A stretch of DNA of 40,758 nt from Patescibacteria group bacterium (lineage in GTDB: Bacteria > Patescibacteriota > Gracilibacteria > UM-FILTER-43-11). Below the pieces are notes generated by a model. That model worked only from the letters and a program-made list of their open reading frames with translations, was not told the origin of the DNA and did no database searches. The stretch is taken from NCBI GenBank assembly GCA_018813295.1, contig JAHJBZ010000018.1, positions 1-40,758 on the forward strand. The letters are read 5' to 3'. Numbering within the stretch: the stretch's first letter is position 1; each line of letters begins with the position of its first letter. This document shows, one piece after another, positions 22,727 to 31,373 of the stretch. A program made the translations under genes and the position numbers.

Positions 22727-25147
22727 ATGCTTAGAAAACTATTTAAGCGCAAATCGCGCAAAACTTCACTGATTCTTTGGTTTAAAGAATTGGGTATTAA
22801 AGATGTCCCTTTGGTTGGCGGTAAAAATGCCTCACTTGGGGAGATGTACCAAAAGCTAACCAAAAAGAAGGTTAAGATTCCTAACGGCTTCGCTGTTACC
22901 GCTTATGCTTATCATTATTTTACCGAGCAGGCGGGAATAAAAGATGACATTAAAAAAATCCTTAAGGGGGTAAATGCACACGACATTGAAGACCTTCAGT
23001 ATCGTGGTCATAAGGTACGCCAAACCATTTTGAATGCCGAGATGCCCGAAGATCTTAATCAGGCAATTATCAAAGCATATCGCAAGATGGAAAAAATGTA
23101 TGGTAAACATTGTGATACAGCAGTTCGATCTTCTGCAACCGCAGAGGATCTGCCGGATGCATCCTTTGCAGGTCAGCAGGAGACATTCTTAAACATCCGT
23201 GGAGATTATGCGCTTCTGGAAGCTTGTAAAAAATGTTTCGCATCTCTTTTTACTGACCGCGCAATCGCCTATCGCGAGGAAAAAGGTTACGATCACTTTT
23301 TAATAGGTCTTTCAATCGCTGTGCAAAAAATGGTCCGTTCAGATGTTGGTGCCAGCGGTGTGATGTTTAGCATTGATACCGAAAGTGGATTTAAAGATGC
23401 GGTGTTAATCAATTCTGCTTACGGCCTTGGCGAAAATGTAGTGCAGGGCGCGGTAAATCCGGATGAATATTACGTATTCAAACCAACATTAAGAAAAGGC
23501 TTTGAGCCAATCCTCACCAAAAGACTGGGGGAGAAAAAAATCAAAATGATTTACTCGGAAGGAGGGGCTAAATCCCCTACTAAAAATATTCCGGTAGACA
23601 AAGCAATGCGCAGAAGATTCTGTATAGACGATAAAGATGTTTTAAAACTTGCGGACTGGGCTTGTATAATTGAAGATCATTACAGTAAAGAAGCCGGTTA
23701 CTTTAAACCAATGGATATGGAATGGGCAAAAGACGGAATAAATGGTGAACTTTATATAGTTCAGGCCCGTCCGGAAACAGTTCAATCTCAAAAAGACTTC
23801 TCTATTTTAGAGGATTATAAATTACTTCAAAAAGGTAAATTACTCACTTCTGGTGCACCTGTAGGAGCTAAAATGGCAAGTGGTAAAGCGAGTGTAATTA
23901 TGGAAGCGGATCAAATAGTAGATTTTAAAAAGGGTGACATTCTGGTTACTGATATGACCGATCCGGATTGGGTTCCTATTATGAAAATAGCCTCTGCAAT
24001 TGTTACCAACCGGGGCGGTAGAACTTGTCATGCAGCAATTATTTCCCGCGAACTTGGCATACCTTGTATTGTTGGAACAAACGATGCCACTGAAGTTATT
24101 AAGGATGGTAAAAAAATCACCGTTGCCTGCGAGGGTGAATCCGGAAATGTTTATGAAGGAGCCCTTAAATTCAGAGTAAAAAAGACCTCACTCAAGAATC
24201 TCAAGAAGCCAAAAACAAAGATTATGATGAATCTGGGTAATCCGGATATTGCTTTTGAATCTTCGTTTATTCCAAATGATGGCGTTGGTCTTGCCCGCCT
24301 TGAATTTATCATCAACTCTTACATCAAAATTCACCCTCTGGCCTTGCTTAATTACAAAAGACTCACTGACAAAGATGTAATTAGACAAATTGATGAATTA
24401 ACGGAAGGTTATGATAATAAGGCTGAATTCTTTGTGGATAAACTTGCAATGGGTGTGGCAACAATTGCCGCTGCATTCTATCCAAAAGATGTAATCGTTC
24501 GCCTGAGTGACTTTAAATCCAACGAATATGCAAACTTAATTGGAGGAACCGAATACGAACCGGAAGAAGACAATCCAATGCTTGGTTGGCGTGGTGCAAG
24601 CCGTTATTACGATCCAAAATACCGCGAAGCTTTTGGCTTGGAATGTAAAGCGATGAAAAAAGTTCGTAATATAATGGGGCTTAATAACTTAAAGCTTATG
24701 GTCCCTTTCTGCCGCACTGTAGAGGAAGGTGAAAAAGTTATTGCGGAAATGAGAAAGCACGGCCTCATCCAGGGTAAAAATGGATTGGAGCTTTATGTGA
24801 TGTGTGAAATACCTAGCAATGTAATTCTCGGTGAAGAGTTCTGTAAAATCTTCGATGGTTTCTCAATCGGATCAAATGACCTAACCCAATTAACACTTGG
24901 TGTAGATCGTGATTCTGAACTCGTTCGCCACGTATTTGATGAAAGAAATGAAGCCGTTAAAACTTTAATCAGGCAGATAATTAAGATTGGTAAAAGTAAA
25001 CACCGAAAGGTTGGCATCTGTGGCCAGGCACCAAGTGATTATCCGGAGTTTGCAGAATTCCTGGCAAAAGAAGGAATCGACAGCATGTCGCTCAATCCAG
25101 ATACAGTTATTAAGACAATGGTGAATTTAACGAAACCGAAGAAATAA
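22727..25147 (+). CDS. ppsA: phosphoenolpyruvate synthase (pyruvate, water dikinase)
   Basis: Converts pyruvate, ATP and water to PEP, AMP and phosphate. The 806-residue product has the ATP-grasp nucleotide-binding domain at the N-terminus (VGGKNASLGEMY; AVRSSATAEDLPDASFAGQQ), the swivelling phosphohistidine domain (GGRTCHAAIISRELG, phospho-His about 435) and the C-terminal PEP/pyruvate barrel (CEIPSN, IGSNDLTQLTLGVDRDS, GICGQAPSDYPEF). The absence of PPi-dependent features and the VDRDS segment fit PpsA more than PpdK. I start at the ATG at 22727; an upstream frame from 22670 runs over the promoter. It converges on the pyrophosphatase gene across a shared terminator. In a sugar-fermenting minimal cell it could also run in the ATP-forming direction; that is inference. 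Confidence 0.95.
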   Translation: MLRKLFKRKSRKTSLILWFKELGIKDVPLVGGKNASLGEMYQKLTKKKVKIPNGFAVTAYAYHYFTEQAGIKDDIKKILKGVNAHDIEDLQYRGHKVRQTILNAEMPEDLNQAIIKAYRKMEKMYGKHCDTAVRSSATAEDLPDASFAGQQETFLNIRGDYALLEACKKCFASLFTDRAIAYREEKGYDHFLIGLSIAVQKMVRSDVGASGVMFSIDTESGFKDAVLINSAYGLGENVVQGAVNPDEYYVFKPTLRKGFEPILTKRLGEKKIKMIYSEGGAKSPTKNIPVDKAMRRRFCIDDKDVLKLADWACIIEDHYSKEAGYFKPMDMEWAKDGINGELYIVQARPETVQSQKDFSILEDYKLLQKGKLLTSGAPVGAKMASGKASVIMEADQIVDFKKGDILVTDMTDPDWVPIMKIASAIVTNRGGRTCHAAIISRELGIPCIVGTNDATEVIKDGKKITVACEGESGNVYEGALKFRVKKTSLKNLKKPKTKIMMNLGNPDIAFESSFIPNDGVGLARLEFIINSYIKIHPLALLNYKRLTDKDVIRQIDELTEGYDNKAEFFVDKLAMGVATIAAAFYPKDVIVRLSDFKSNEYANLIGGTEYEPEEDNPMLGWRGASRYYDPKYREAFGLECKAMKKVRNIMGLNNLKLMVPFCRTVEEGEKVIAEMRKHGLIQGKNGLELYVMCEIPSNVILGEEFCKIFDGFSIGSNDLTQLTLGVDRDSELVRHVFDERNEAVKTLIRQIIKIGKSKHRKVGICGQAPSDYPEFAEFLAKEGIDSMSLNPDTVIKTMVNLTKPKK

Positions 25148-25184
25148 ACATTTCGCATTTTGCATTTCTGATTTTGCATTTATC

Positions 25185-25217
25185 AAAAAGCGATCAGGCG
25201 TTAGCCGATCGCTTTTT
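25185..25217. terminator. bidirectional terminator between ppsA and hppA
   Basis: AAAAAGCGATC (25185-25195) and GATCGCTTTTT (25207-25217) are perfect complements, with an inner GGC/GCC pair and a GTTA loop. Each strand ends in a T run, so it can serve both convergent genes. Confidence 0.93.
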
Positions 25218-25272
25218 ATATTTATAATAGGAAATCTAAAATCAAAAATCACTAATCAATATTCTTAAATCT

Positions 25273-27294
25273 TTAGAAGAGGCTCCACGAAGCAACACTA
25301 CCAGCAATCAATAACGCAATCATATTAATCACCTTTATAAGAGCATTGAGGGCAGGACCAGCGGTGTCTTTATAGGGATCACCAACTGTATCCCCTACTA
25401 TGGCAGCCTTGTGTGCATCAGAGCCTTTTCCGCCATGATGACCATCTTCAATGTATTTCTTTGCATTATCCCAGGTAGCACCACCATTCGCCATAGAAAT
25501 AGCCATAAGGAGACCTGAAACAATTACACCAATAAGTAAGCCTCCAAGTGCTTTTGGTCCAAGGATAAATCCAACAGCAAGTGGTGAGAGAACAGCAATT
25601 AAAGCAGGTGCAATCATTTCTATAAGTGCTGCCTTTGTAACAATATCCACACAACGTTTATAATCCGGCTTTCCTGTTCCTTCCATAATTCCTTTAATCT
25701 CTTTAAATTGACGGCGTACTTCGGTTACAACGCTATGGGCAGTTTTACCTACAGCTTTCATTGTTACAGAAGAGAAAGCATAAGGAATAAGTCCTCCTAA
25801 AAAGAGTCCAACGAGAACTTGGTAATCAGTAATATCAAAAATTAAACGTTTACCAGCGGTAAGCAAAGCACCGTTATAATCCTGGAAAAGTACAAGTGCA
25901 GCAAGAGCGGCGCTACCAATTGCATACCCCTTAGTAACAGCTTTTGTAGTGTTACCTACAGCATCAAGTGAATCGGTAATCTTACGAACCTTTTCAGGAA
26001 GATTTGCCATCTCAGCAATACCACCAGCATTATCGGTAATAGGGCCATAAGAATCCATTGCAATCACAATACCGGTAGTACTGAGCATGGATACAGCGGC
26101 AATCGCAATACCATATAAACCTGCAAGGTTGTAAGAAGCGATAATTGCAATAACAATCACAATCACAATAGCAATTGTGCTTTCAAGACCAGCAGCAAGT
26201 CCTATAATTATATTGGTACCTGCACCGGTTTCAGAAGCTTTAGCAACATCGCGAACAGGCTTATATTTTGTTGCTGTGTAATATTCGGTAATAATAATAA
26301 TCAAAACAGTAAGAACAGCACCTACAACAGTTGTCCAAAAGAAAGCCATACCCTGACTAGCGTTTGGAAGCATAAAGCGGCTAACTAAGAAAAATCCAAT
26401 TAAAGAAAGAACTTGAGCAACGGCCATCCCTTTATAAAGAGCTGCCATAATTTTTGTTTTGGATTTCGTTTTAACAAAGTTTATTGCAACCATAGAGGCG
26501 ATTACAGCAACGCCACCTAAAACTAGAGGATAGATAACGTATTCTGTGGAAAACCCTTCAGCAACTGCCAAAATCATCGCTGCAATTAAAGTTACAGCAT
26601 ATGTTTCAAATAGATCTGCACCCATACCAGCACAATCCCCTACATTATCTCCAACATTATCAGCAATAGTTGCAGGGTTGCGTGGATCATCCTCCGGGAT
26701 ACCAGCTTCAATCTTACCGACAAGATCAGCACCAACATCAGCTGCTTTGGTAAAAATTCCTCCTCCTACACGAGCGAATAGAGAAATTAACGATGCCCCA
26801 AAACCAAATCCAATAAGCAAGTGTGGTATTTCTTCTAAATGAACACCCATAAATTTAAAGATGATGTAAGCGCCACTAACACCAAGGAGCGATAAGCCAA
26901 CAACGGCAAGACCAGTGACAGAACCTCCTCTAAAGGCAACATCTAACGCTTCAGAAAGACCCGTTTTTGCTGCAGCAGCCGTTCGTACATTGGAACGAAC
27001 TGAAACATTCATACCTATATAACCAGCAATGGCAGAAAAAAATGCCCCGGCAATAAAAGTACATGCAATTTTAAAATCAAGACCAAAACCGATTATCAAG
27101 AAAATTAAAATTGCAAAAATAGAAACCGTCTTAAATTGACGGTGCATATAGGCCATTGAGCCTTCTTGGATTGCCAAGGCAATCTCCTTCATTTTTGGAG
27201 TACCAGCATCATGGGATAAAACTCGATGGGTATTATAGCCAGCATAAATTAGCGCTATAACCGCAATCGCAAACGATACGTAAAGTGGAATCAT
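25273..27294 (-). CDS. hppA: K+-independent proton-pumping membrane pyrophosphatase
   Basis: An integral membrane enzyme of about 16 helices that couples PPi hydrolysis to proton export. The PPi/Mg site is clear: [18 protein letters not shown] (186-203) and [10 protein letters not shown] (211-220), with matching acidic sites in the C-terminal part ([17 protein letters not shown]). The K+-dependence signature reads [10 protein letters not shown] with Lys451 and Thr454, the pair typical of the K+-independent, H+-pumping class. The 673 residues are full length. It would recover the energy of PPi released by biosynthesis, useful in a fermenter without a respiratory chain. A promoter TTTACA-17 bp-TATAAT lies at 27344-27372. 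Located convergent to ppsA. Confidence 0.96.
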   Translation of the reverse strand: MIPLYVSFAIAVIALIYAGYNTHRVLSHDAGTPKMKEIALAIQEGSMAYMHRQFKTVSIFAILIFLIIGFGLDFKIACTFIAGAFFSAIAGYIGMNVSVRSNVRTAAAAKTGLSEALDVAFRGGSVTGLAVVGLSLLGVSGAYIIFKFMGVHLEEIPHLLIGFGFGASLISLFARVGGGIFTKAADVGADLVGKIEAGIPEDDPRNPATIADNVGDNVGDCAGMGADLFETYAVTLIAAMILAVAEGFSTEYVIYPLVLGGVAVIASMVAINFVKTKSKTKIMAALYKGMAVAQVLSLIGFFLVSRFMLPNASQGMAFFWTTVVGAVLTVLIIIITEYYTATKYKPVRDVAKASETGAGTNIIIGLAAGLESTIAIVIVIVIAIIASYNLAGLYGIAIAAVSMLSTTGIVIAMDSYGPITDNAGGIAEMANLPEKVRKITDSLDAVGNTTKAVTKGYAIGSAALAALVLFQDYNGALLTAGKRLIFDITDYQVLVGLFLGGLIPYAFSSVTMKAVGKTAHSVVTEVRRQFKEIKGIMEGTGKPDYKRCVDIVTKAALIEMIAPALIAVLSPLAVGFILGPKALGGLLIGVIVSGLLMAISMANGGATWDNAKKYIEDGHHGGKGSDAHKAAIVGDTVGDPYKDTAGPALNALIKVINMIALLIAGSVASWSLF

Positions 27295-27343
27295 TATGAA
27301 TTAGGAATTAAGGAATAAAAAATTAAAAATTTACATTGTGGGC

Positions 27344-27372
27344 ATTATAAAAAAACAAATGCGAAATGTAAA
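27344..27372 (-). promoter_or_regulatory. promoter of hppA
   Basis: On the minus strand, TTTACA (27372-27367), a 17-bp spacer and TATAAT (27349-27344). It overlaps the edge of an AT-rich word tract (AAATGAAAAATGATAAATG, about 27375-27405). Expected leader about 43 nt, no Shine-Dalgarno sequence. Confidence 0.55.
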
Positions 27373-27429
27373 ATAGTAAATGAAAAATGATAAATGAAAA
27401 ATGTTGTAAATCCGCCGTGGCGGGAAAAA

Positions 27430-27963
27430 TTATCTTTTTTTTGCAGTTTTCTTTTTGGTTTTGGGAGCAGTTTTTTTCGTTACTTTTCTAATTTTTTTTG
27501 AAGCAAAAGCAACTTTAGACGCAGTCTTCTTAACAGTTGATCTTGCCTTTTTAGCGCTTTTGGTTACAGCTTTTTTAACTGCAGTTTTTTTTGTTTTAGC
27601 TTTTGTTTGAAATTGCTTTGCTTTGGTTGTAGCAAAAGCAGCTATTTCTTCAAGTTTACCCTGAGCCACCTCTGCAACATCAGAACCACGCTCTTCTATA
27701 CCAGAGAGATAATCTTGTAATTTTTCCTTAGACATATCCAAGAATGCCTCAACCTGTTCATGTTCAGATAAATTTTTAATCTCGCTCCAGGCTTCTTCAC
27801 CAGCCTCCAAAAAAGCAGTACCAAGCTCCTTTAATCCATCAGCCCCGGAAGTGGATGCCTTTTTAATAATATCATCACGCAACTTTTTTCCTTGCTTAGG
27901 GGCAAATAACATTCCAAAAGTCAGACCGCTAACAAGTCCAATAACATAACGTCCAATTTTCAT
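27430..27963 (-). CDS. YtxH-type membrane-associated protein with a histone-H1-like tail
   Basis: A 177-residue protein. The N-terminus (IGRYVIGLVSGLTFGMLFAPKQGKKLRDDI, described by its ends at 3-32) is the short glycine-rich helix plus APKxGKxxR motif typical of YtxH-like (gas vesicle protein-like) proteins. A helical, acidic middle (about 40-110) is followed by about 60 residues made mostly of Lys, Ala, Thr and Ser (KAKTKKTAVKKAVTKSAKKA and on to KTKKKTAKKR), like bacterial histone H1-like and AlgP tails. Such a tail binds nucleic acids or polyphosphate; with a membrane-associated N-terminus it could tether the chromosome or ribosomes to the membrane, which is inference. Ribosomal S1 in this window ends in a similar tail. 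Confidence 0.78.
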   Translation of the reverse strand: MKIGRYVIGLVSGLTFGMLFAPKQGKKLRDDIIKKASTSGADGLKELGTAFLEAGEEAWSEIKNLSEHEQVEAFLDMSKEKLQDYLSGIEERGSDVAEVAQGKLEEIAAFATTKAKQFQTKAKTKKTAVKKAVTKSAKKARSTVKKTASKVAFASKKIRKVTKKTAPKTKKKTAKKR

Positions 27964-28030
27964 AATTTTTTATATTAAATTATACTGGAATCAATGTATC
28001 AGAAATGGTTTTTATAATCAATTATTTGTA

Positions 28031-28086
28031 AGCAGTAAGGATTAAGCAGTAAGGATTAAGCTTAGCGCTTAAAGCTTACTGCTTAA
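28031..28086. repeat. 12-bp perfect inverted repeat with 14-bp tandem units
   Basis: AGCAGTAAGGATTA occurs twice in tandem (28031-28044 and 28045-28058). TTAAGCAGTAAG (28042-28053) is perfectly complementary to CTTACTGCTTAA (28075-28086), with a secondary AAGC..GCTT hairpin in the loop. It lies between the divergent YtxH-type and amidohydrolase genes, so it is not in a usual terminator position. Confidence 0.75.
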
Positions 28087-28149
28087 CGCTACAATAGACT
28101 ATTAAAAACAAATAATGTAGAATTCCAACCGTAAATTAACTATATAACA

Positions 28150-29256
28150 ATGTTCAATCAAATTCGTCACCCACATCTATTCGGCATTGGGATACTAATA
28201 CTTCTCGGTTTATTTATTTTCTTTCTTTTGGCACAAGAAGCCCAGTCTGAAATAAAAATAATTGATACTCATGAACACATACAAACACTGGAAAAAGCCG
28301 AAATGCTGCGCGAAGCAAATGCTAATTTGGGAATTGAAAAAACTGTATTACTTCCCTCCCCATGGGAAACAATTACGCTCAATGGAGCTCAAAGTTTTAC
28401 AAGATACAGGGAAAATGTAGATGAGATTTTAAAAATTGCTGAAACTTATCCGGACGATTTTATTCCACTTTGCACGATTAGCCCGCTCGATGATGATGCT
28501 CTTGAATATTTTCAGGATTGTGTGGAGCGAGGCGGAAAAGGATTAAAACTATATAATGGCCATTCATATTACTATGAAATTTTTAATCAACCTTTGGACA
28601 GTGAGGCAATGATGCCAATCTATGAATATGCCGAAACAAATAATATACCAGTTCTATTCCACGTTAATATTGGTAAATATATGAATGAACTTGAAAATGT
28701 TCTTATTTACCATCCAGATCTAGTGGTTTCTGTACCTCACTTTATGGTTTCAAGCATACAGATAGAACGTGTGGAATATCTCCTTAATACCTACCCAAAC
28801 TTATATACAGACATTAGCTTTGGTTCACCGCAATTTTTAGCATCAGGCTTTAGAAGGCTCAGTAATGACACGGAAAAATATACTAATTTCATCAACAATT
28901 ATGCAGATCGGGTTTTATTTGGTGCAGACATGGTGCTTACGACAATTGACTATAAGAATCAGGAATTTATGGAAGAAGTGCTAACTTGTTATAAAGATAT
29001 TCTTGAAAAGAAAAGTTTTGTCTGCCAGCCAGTAAACGATTACTACCAGCAGGAGGCTGATAAATTCACTGAAAGCTATGAAAATTGTGAACCAAAAGAA
29101 GGCACCTTTTGCATAAGCGCTGAAGAAAAAATGAATTCGTATACAAAATGGGCTAATGAAACCAGGAAGCTAAACGGACTTGATTTAAGCGATGAGATTC
29201 TGCAAAAAATCTATCAAGACAACCCGCTTAGATTCCTTAATGCCAATCAATCTTGA
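28150..29256 (+). CDS. membrane-anchored amidohydrolase-type metal-dependent hydrolase
   Basis: A 368-residue TIM-barrel hydrolase of the amidohydrolase-2 type. After an N-terminal hydrophobic segment (about 10-28; signal peptide or anchor) the first strand has the metal motif DTHEH (His41, His43), followed by His171 (LFHVN), His197 (SVPHF) and Asp260 (LFGADM), the expected set of metal ligands. These enzymes cleave or decarboxylate varied small substrates; the actual substrate cannot be told. An export signal is unusual in this group, since most members are cytoplasmic. Four cysteines occur in the last third (CYKD, VCQP, NCEP, FCIS). It is a single-gene unit with TGA as stop and converges on the DJ-1 gene. 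Confidence 0.85.
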   Translation: MFNQIRHPHLFGIGILILLGLFIFFLLAQEAQSEIKIIDTHEHIQTLEKAEMLREANANLGIEKTVLLPSPWETITLNGAQSFTRYRENVDEILKIAETYPDDFIPLCTISPLDDDALEYFQDCVERGGKGLKLYNGHSYYYEIFNQPLDSEAMMPIYEYAETNNIPVLFHVNIGKYMNELENVLIYHPDLVVSVPHFMVSSIQIERVEYLLNTYPNLYTDISFGSPQFLASGFRRLSNDTEKYTNFINNYADRVLFGADMVLTTIDYKNQEFMEEVLTCYKDILEKKSFVCQPVNDYYQQEADKFTESYENCEPKEGTFCISAEEKMNSYTKWANETRKLNGLDLSDEILQKIYQDNPLRFLNANQS

Positions 29257-29335
29257 AAATTTGAAAATTTAAAAACTTGAAAACTAATTCAGAAACATCC
29301 CATCCCAATTTTCAAGTTTTCAGTTTTTCAAGTTT
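29257..29335. terminator. AT-rich inverted repeat between convergent amidohydrolase and DJ-1 genes
   Basis: Words of the type GAAAATTTGAAAATTT and AAAACTTGAAAACT (to about 29285) are followed by TTCAAGTTTTCAGTTTTTCAAGTTTTC (ends at about 29337; described by its parts), the near-complement with one extra T. The hairpin can serve both strands. It overlaps the last five codons of the DJ-1 gene. Confidence 0.65.
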
Positions 29336-29826
29336 TCGGCAATAGCTTCACCAAAAGTGGTCGCAGACATCGGCCCATCACCTGTAATAATCTGGCCATC
29401 TACTTCAACATTACCACCTGTGTAATTGGCACCTTTTTCTTTTAAATTATCTGCCCCTCCGCTCCAACCAGTGACAGTAACTCCTTCCAACAAACCAGCA
29501 TTTGCAAGAATAGATGGGGCTGCACAAATTGCAGTGGTTAATTTTCCTGCATTATAAAAATCCTGAGCCAAGTTAAGAGCGGTAGGGTCATCAAAATATT
29601 CAAAAGACCCAGGCCCGCCAATAAAAATAATCGCATCATAATCATCACTGGATGCGTCAGCCAGCATTACATCAACCTCCACCTCTGCACCAAATTTACC
29701 ATGAGCCGTGTTAGTTGTACTTGCTGTAACAACCTTATGCCCAGCCGCCTCCAAAGCAGCTTTGGAATCACCATATTCCTTATCCTGAAAGTCTTGATGA
29801 GCAATGACAGAAAGTATTTTAGCCAT
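29320..29826 (-). CDS. DJ-1/PfpI family protein
   Basis: A 168-residue class I glutamine-amidotransferase-like protein. The nucleophile elbow is AICAAPSILANAG (Cys101), the acid residue is probably Glu17 in DKEYGD, and IIFIGGPGSFEYF (66-78) forms the oxyanion side. In the PfpI/YajL/Hsp31 group the residue after the Cys is often His; here it is Ala, as in several PfpI-like relatives. Functions known in the family include protease-like, glyoxalase and deglycase activities; which applies here is open. The preceding gene (zinc-ribbon-like unknown) ends 29 bp upstream and they are probably cotranscribed. The last codons and TGA stop lie in the AT-rich linker repeat. Confidence 0.9.
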   Translation of the reverse strand: MAKILSVIAHQDFQDKEYGDSKAALEAAGHKVVTASTTNTAHGKFGAEVEVDVMLADASSDDYDAIIFIGGPGSFEYFDDPTALNLAQDFYNAGKLTTAICAAPSILANAGLLEGVTVTGWSGGADNLKEKGANYTGGNVEVDGQIITGDGPMSATTFGEAIAENLKN

Positions 29827-29854
29827 AGTGTTTTAATTAAAATTCTTAATTACT

Positions 29855-30523
29855 CTAAATTGAAAGTATATCTTTTTCAAGGGATTGTAATTCAGCAAAA
29901 AATTTGTTTAATTCGTTAAGTTCATGATTTGGCAACCCAAACGAATTCAAATAATCGAATGCATCATAAAGGATTCTTAAAATTTCCTTGATTACTCCTT
30001 TTGTATAGATGTAATCATAATCTACCCAATCATCAAAATTATCAATATCCCATCTACTACAAAGTTGACGGTAAACTTTGGCAGTAATCATTGAGTGATA
30101 CCAAGATAAATCTTTTCCAGCTTCAGTGTGTAGCCATAGTGAACCATTATCATCAACTTTTTCTAAAAATTTATAAACGTTAAGCGTCCACTGATTCATT
30201 GCTTTATAAAGAGGATGTTCATCCGTTTTCTCTCTTTCTTCCCAGTTGTCAGGTTCTTTAGATAATTCTTCCAAGTCAAGACCTTTCTTTTCAGCCATTT
30301 CCTCTAACATCATAAAAGTTTCAGCAAATGAATCTTGTACACATTCCAAGGCAGATTCCATACCATCTGGATCTTTTCCTTGCAATTTCATCTTTTCATT
30401 ATGTTTTAATATTCTGCCGCACAATGGGCAGTCAACCTTATTACAAGCTTCTCTTTTCCATTGGCAGTCATGCCATTTTGGATATTCAAAAACCTCATCC
30501 TGGTCGTTATCTTTTTTAGTCAT
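29855..30523 (-). CDS. hypothetical protein with an N-terminal four-cysteine zinc-ribbon-like motif
   Basis: I do not recognise this 222-residue protein. Cys20, Cys27, Cys32 and Cys35 (C-x6-C-x4-C-x2-C, ending CPLCGR) fit a small zinc site near the N-terminus. The rest is helical, acidic and rich in Trp and Tyr (WHD, NWEER, SWYHS, WDIDNFDDWVDYDYIY), with no membrane segment or signal peptide, so it is cytoplasmic. It precedes the DJ-1 gene by 29 bp. A metal- or redox-sensing role would fit the pairing but is only inference. The start is the first ATG, with no Shine-Dalgarno sequence. Confidence 0.75.
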   Translation of the reverse strand: MTKKDNDQDEVFEYPKWHDCQWKREACNKVDCPLCGRILKHNEKMKLQGKDPDGMESALECVQDSFAETFMMLEEMAEKKGLDLEELSKEPDNWEEREKTDEHPLYKAMNQWTLNVYKFLEKVDDNGSLWLHTEAGKDLSWYHSMITAKVYRQLCSRWDIDNFDDWVDYDYIYTKGVIKEILRILYDAFDYLNSFGLPNHELNELNKFFAELQSLEKDILSI

Positions 30524-30581
30524 AATGCTCTTAAGTTATAAATTAAAATGCTTATGTAATTGATTTGTCAGATCCCTTACT

Positions 30582-30649
30582 GCTGGAGCGCTCTTGCAGA
30601 GGGGTCCAGACTTCACCGCTGGAGCGCTCTTGCAGAGGGGTTCAGACTT
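30582..30649 (+). repeat. two tandem REP-like hairpins downstream of the RAYT gene
   Basis: Two copies (30582-30613 and 30618-30649, period 36 bp, one base different) of a unit beginning GCTGGAGCGCTCTTGCAGAG. Each folds as nested stems: CTGGA with TCCAG (or TTCAG), and CTCT with AGAG. A third, diverged copy lies on the other side of the transposase gene at 31329-31357. Confidence 0.85.
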
Positions 30650-30653
30650 TTTA

Positions 30654-31157
30654 CTATATTTCCAATTGCGTAACCTTAATCTTTGTCGGAATTTTACTAA
30701 CCGATGACCATCTCCAATCTTCAGGAAAATGAACATATTGTTTCCTGACAGGATTAATATGAATGTAATCAAATTTTTGATTATAAAAATCATCCGTTTC
30801 GATTATCTTTGGAAAATTTGTATTCTGCCAAAAATTATATTTACCATTTTTTTTAAAAATTTTTAATATGTTTGGCTCAGTCGCAAGTATATTTCTCTTA
30901 AACTCCTTAGAAAGATATGTCTTCATATCACGCAAAACAGCGCCTAAATCATCGGCAGAAGCAATAAAATGAAGGTGATTAAGCATAAACACAAAAGCAT
31001 AAATCTTTAACCCCTTGTTCTTCTGACAATAAACAAAACTATCCTCAAGTATTTCAAAACGACTATATCTATCAAAAAAATAATACCAATTCTTTATGGT
31101 AAGAGTTACAAAGTATATCCGATCTTTTAATTCATCTATTATTCTTACTGCAGGCAT
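30654..31157 (-). CDS. REP-associated tyrosine transposase (RAYT, Y1 family)
   Basis: A 167-residue HUH-superfamily single-strand DNA nuclease like E. coli TnpA-REP. The HUH metal motif is HLH (His61, His63) in FVFMLNHLHFI, the catalytic tyrosine is Tyr131 in DYIHINPV, and WQNTNF fits the WQ segment before it. The length matches the family (about 165), and all active residues are present, so it looks intact. RAYTs cut and join REP hairpins; copies of a REP-like hairpin lie on both sides of this gene, two downstream and one upstream, which makes a REPtron-like unit. Copies are all in one orientation here. It stands between unrelated genes and has no passenger. Confidence 0.92.
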   Translation of the reverse strand: MPAVRIIDELKDRIYFVTLTIKNWYYFFDRYSRFEILEDSFVYCQKNKGLKIYAFVFMLNHLHFIASADDLGAVLRDMKTYLSKEFKRNILATEPNILKIFKKNGKYNFWQNTNFPKIIETDDFYNQKFDYIHINPVRKQYVHFPEDWRWSSVSKIPTKIKVTQLEI

Positions 31158-31222
31158 AAATTCATTTCTATACTTAATATCAACTTTTTCTAATTATCAT
31201 CGCTTACATATTGTCCCAAACT

Positions 31223-31253
31223 TGCTGGACCAATCTACAAAATTGCTCCAGCA
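31223..31253. repeat. TGCTGGA/TCCAGCA inverted repeat upstream of the RAYT gene
   Basis: TGCTGGA (31223-31229) and TCCAGCA (31247-31253) are exact complements around a 17-nt loop. The arms share the GCTGGA core of the REP-like copies, so this may be a diverged relative. Confidence 0.5.
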
Positions 31254-31328
31254 GAGAGGAGGCAATGTTAATAAATTAAGACAAGCTAGTCAAGTGATTT
31301 TTATAAATTCTCCTTGATTCGTCTTCTT

Positions 31329-31357
31329 GCTGGAGCGTTCTTGCAGAGGGGGTCAGC
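31329..31357 (+). repeat. third REP-like hairpin upstream of the RAYT gene
   Basis: GCTGGAGCGTTCTTGCAGAG followed by GGGGTCAGCA matches the core of the tandem pair at 30582-30649 with few changes; outer stem TTGCTG/CAGCAA. It lies between the uvrC stop and the RAYT gene in the same orientation as the others. Confidence 0.8.
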
Positions 31358-31373
31358 AAAAAATTAATAAAGA

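Noticed and set aside
30582-30649. Tandem repeats as a small CRISPR array
   Set aside because: Only two adjacent copies with a 4-bp gap and no spacer-sized unique sequence; the repeats are self-complementary REP-like hairpins beside a RAYT gene, and no cas genes are present.
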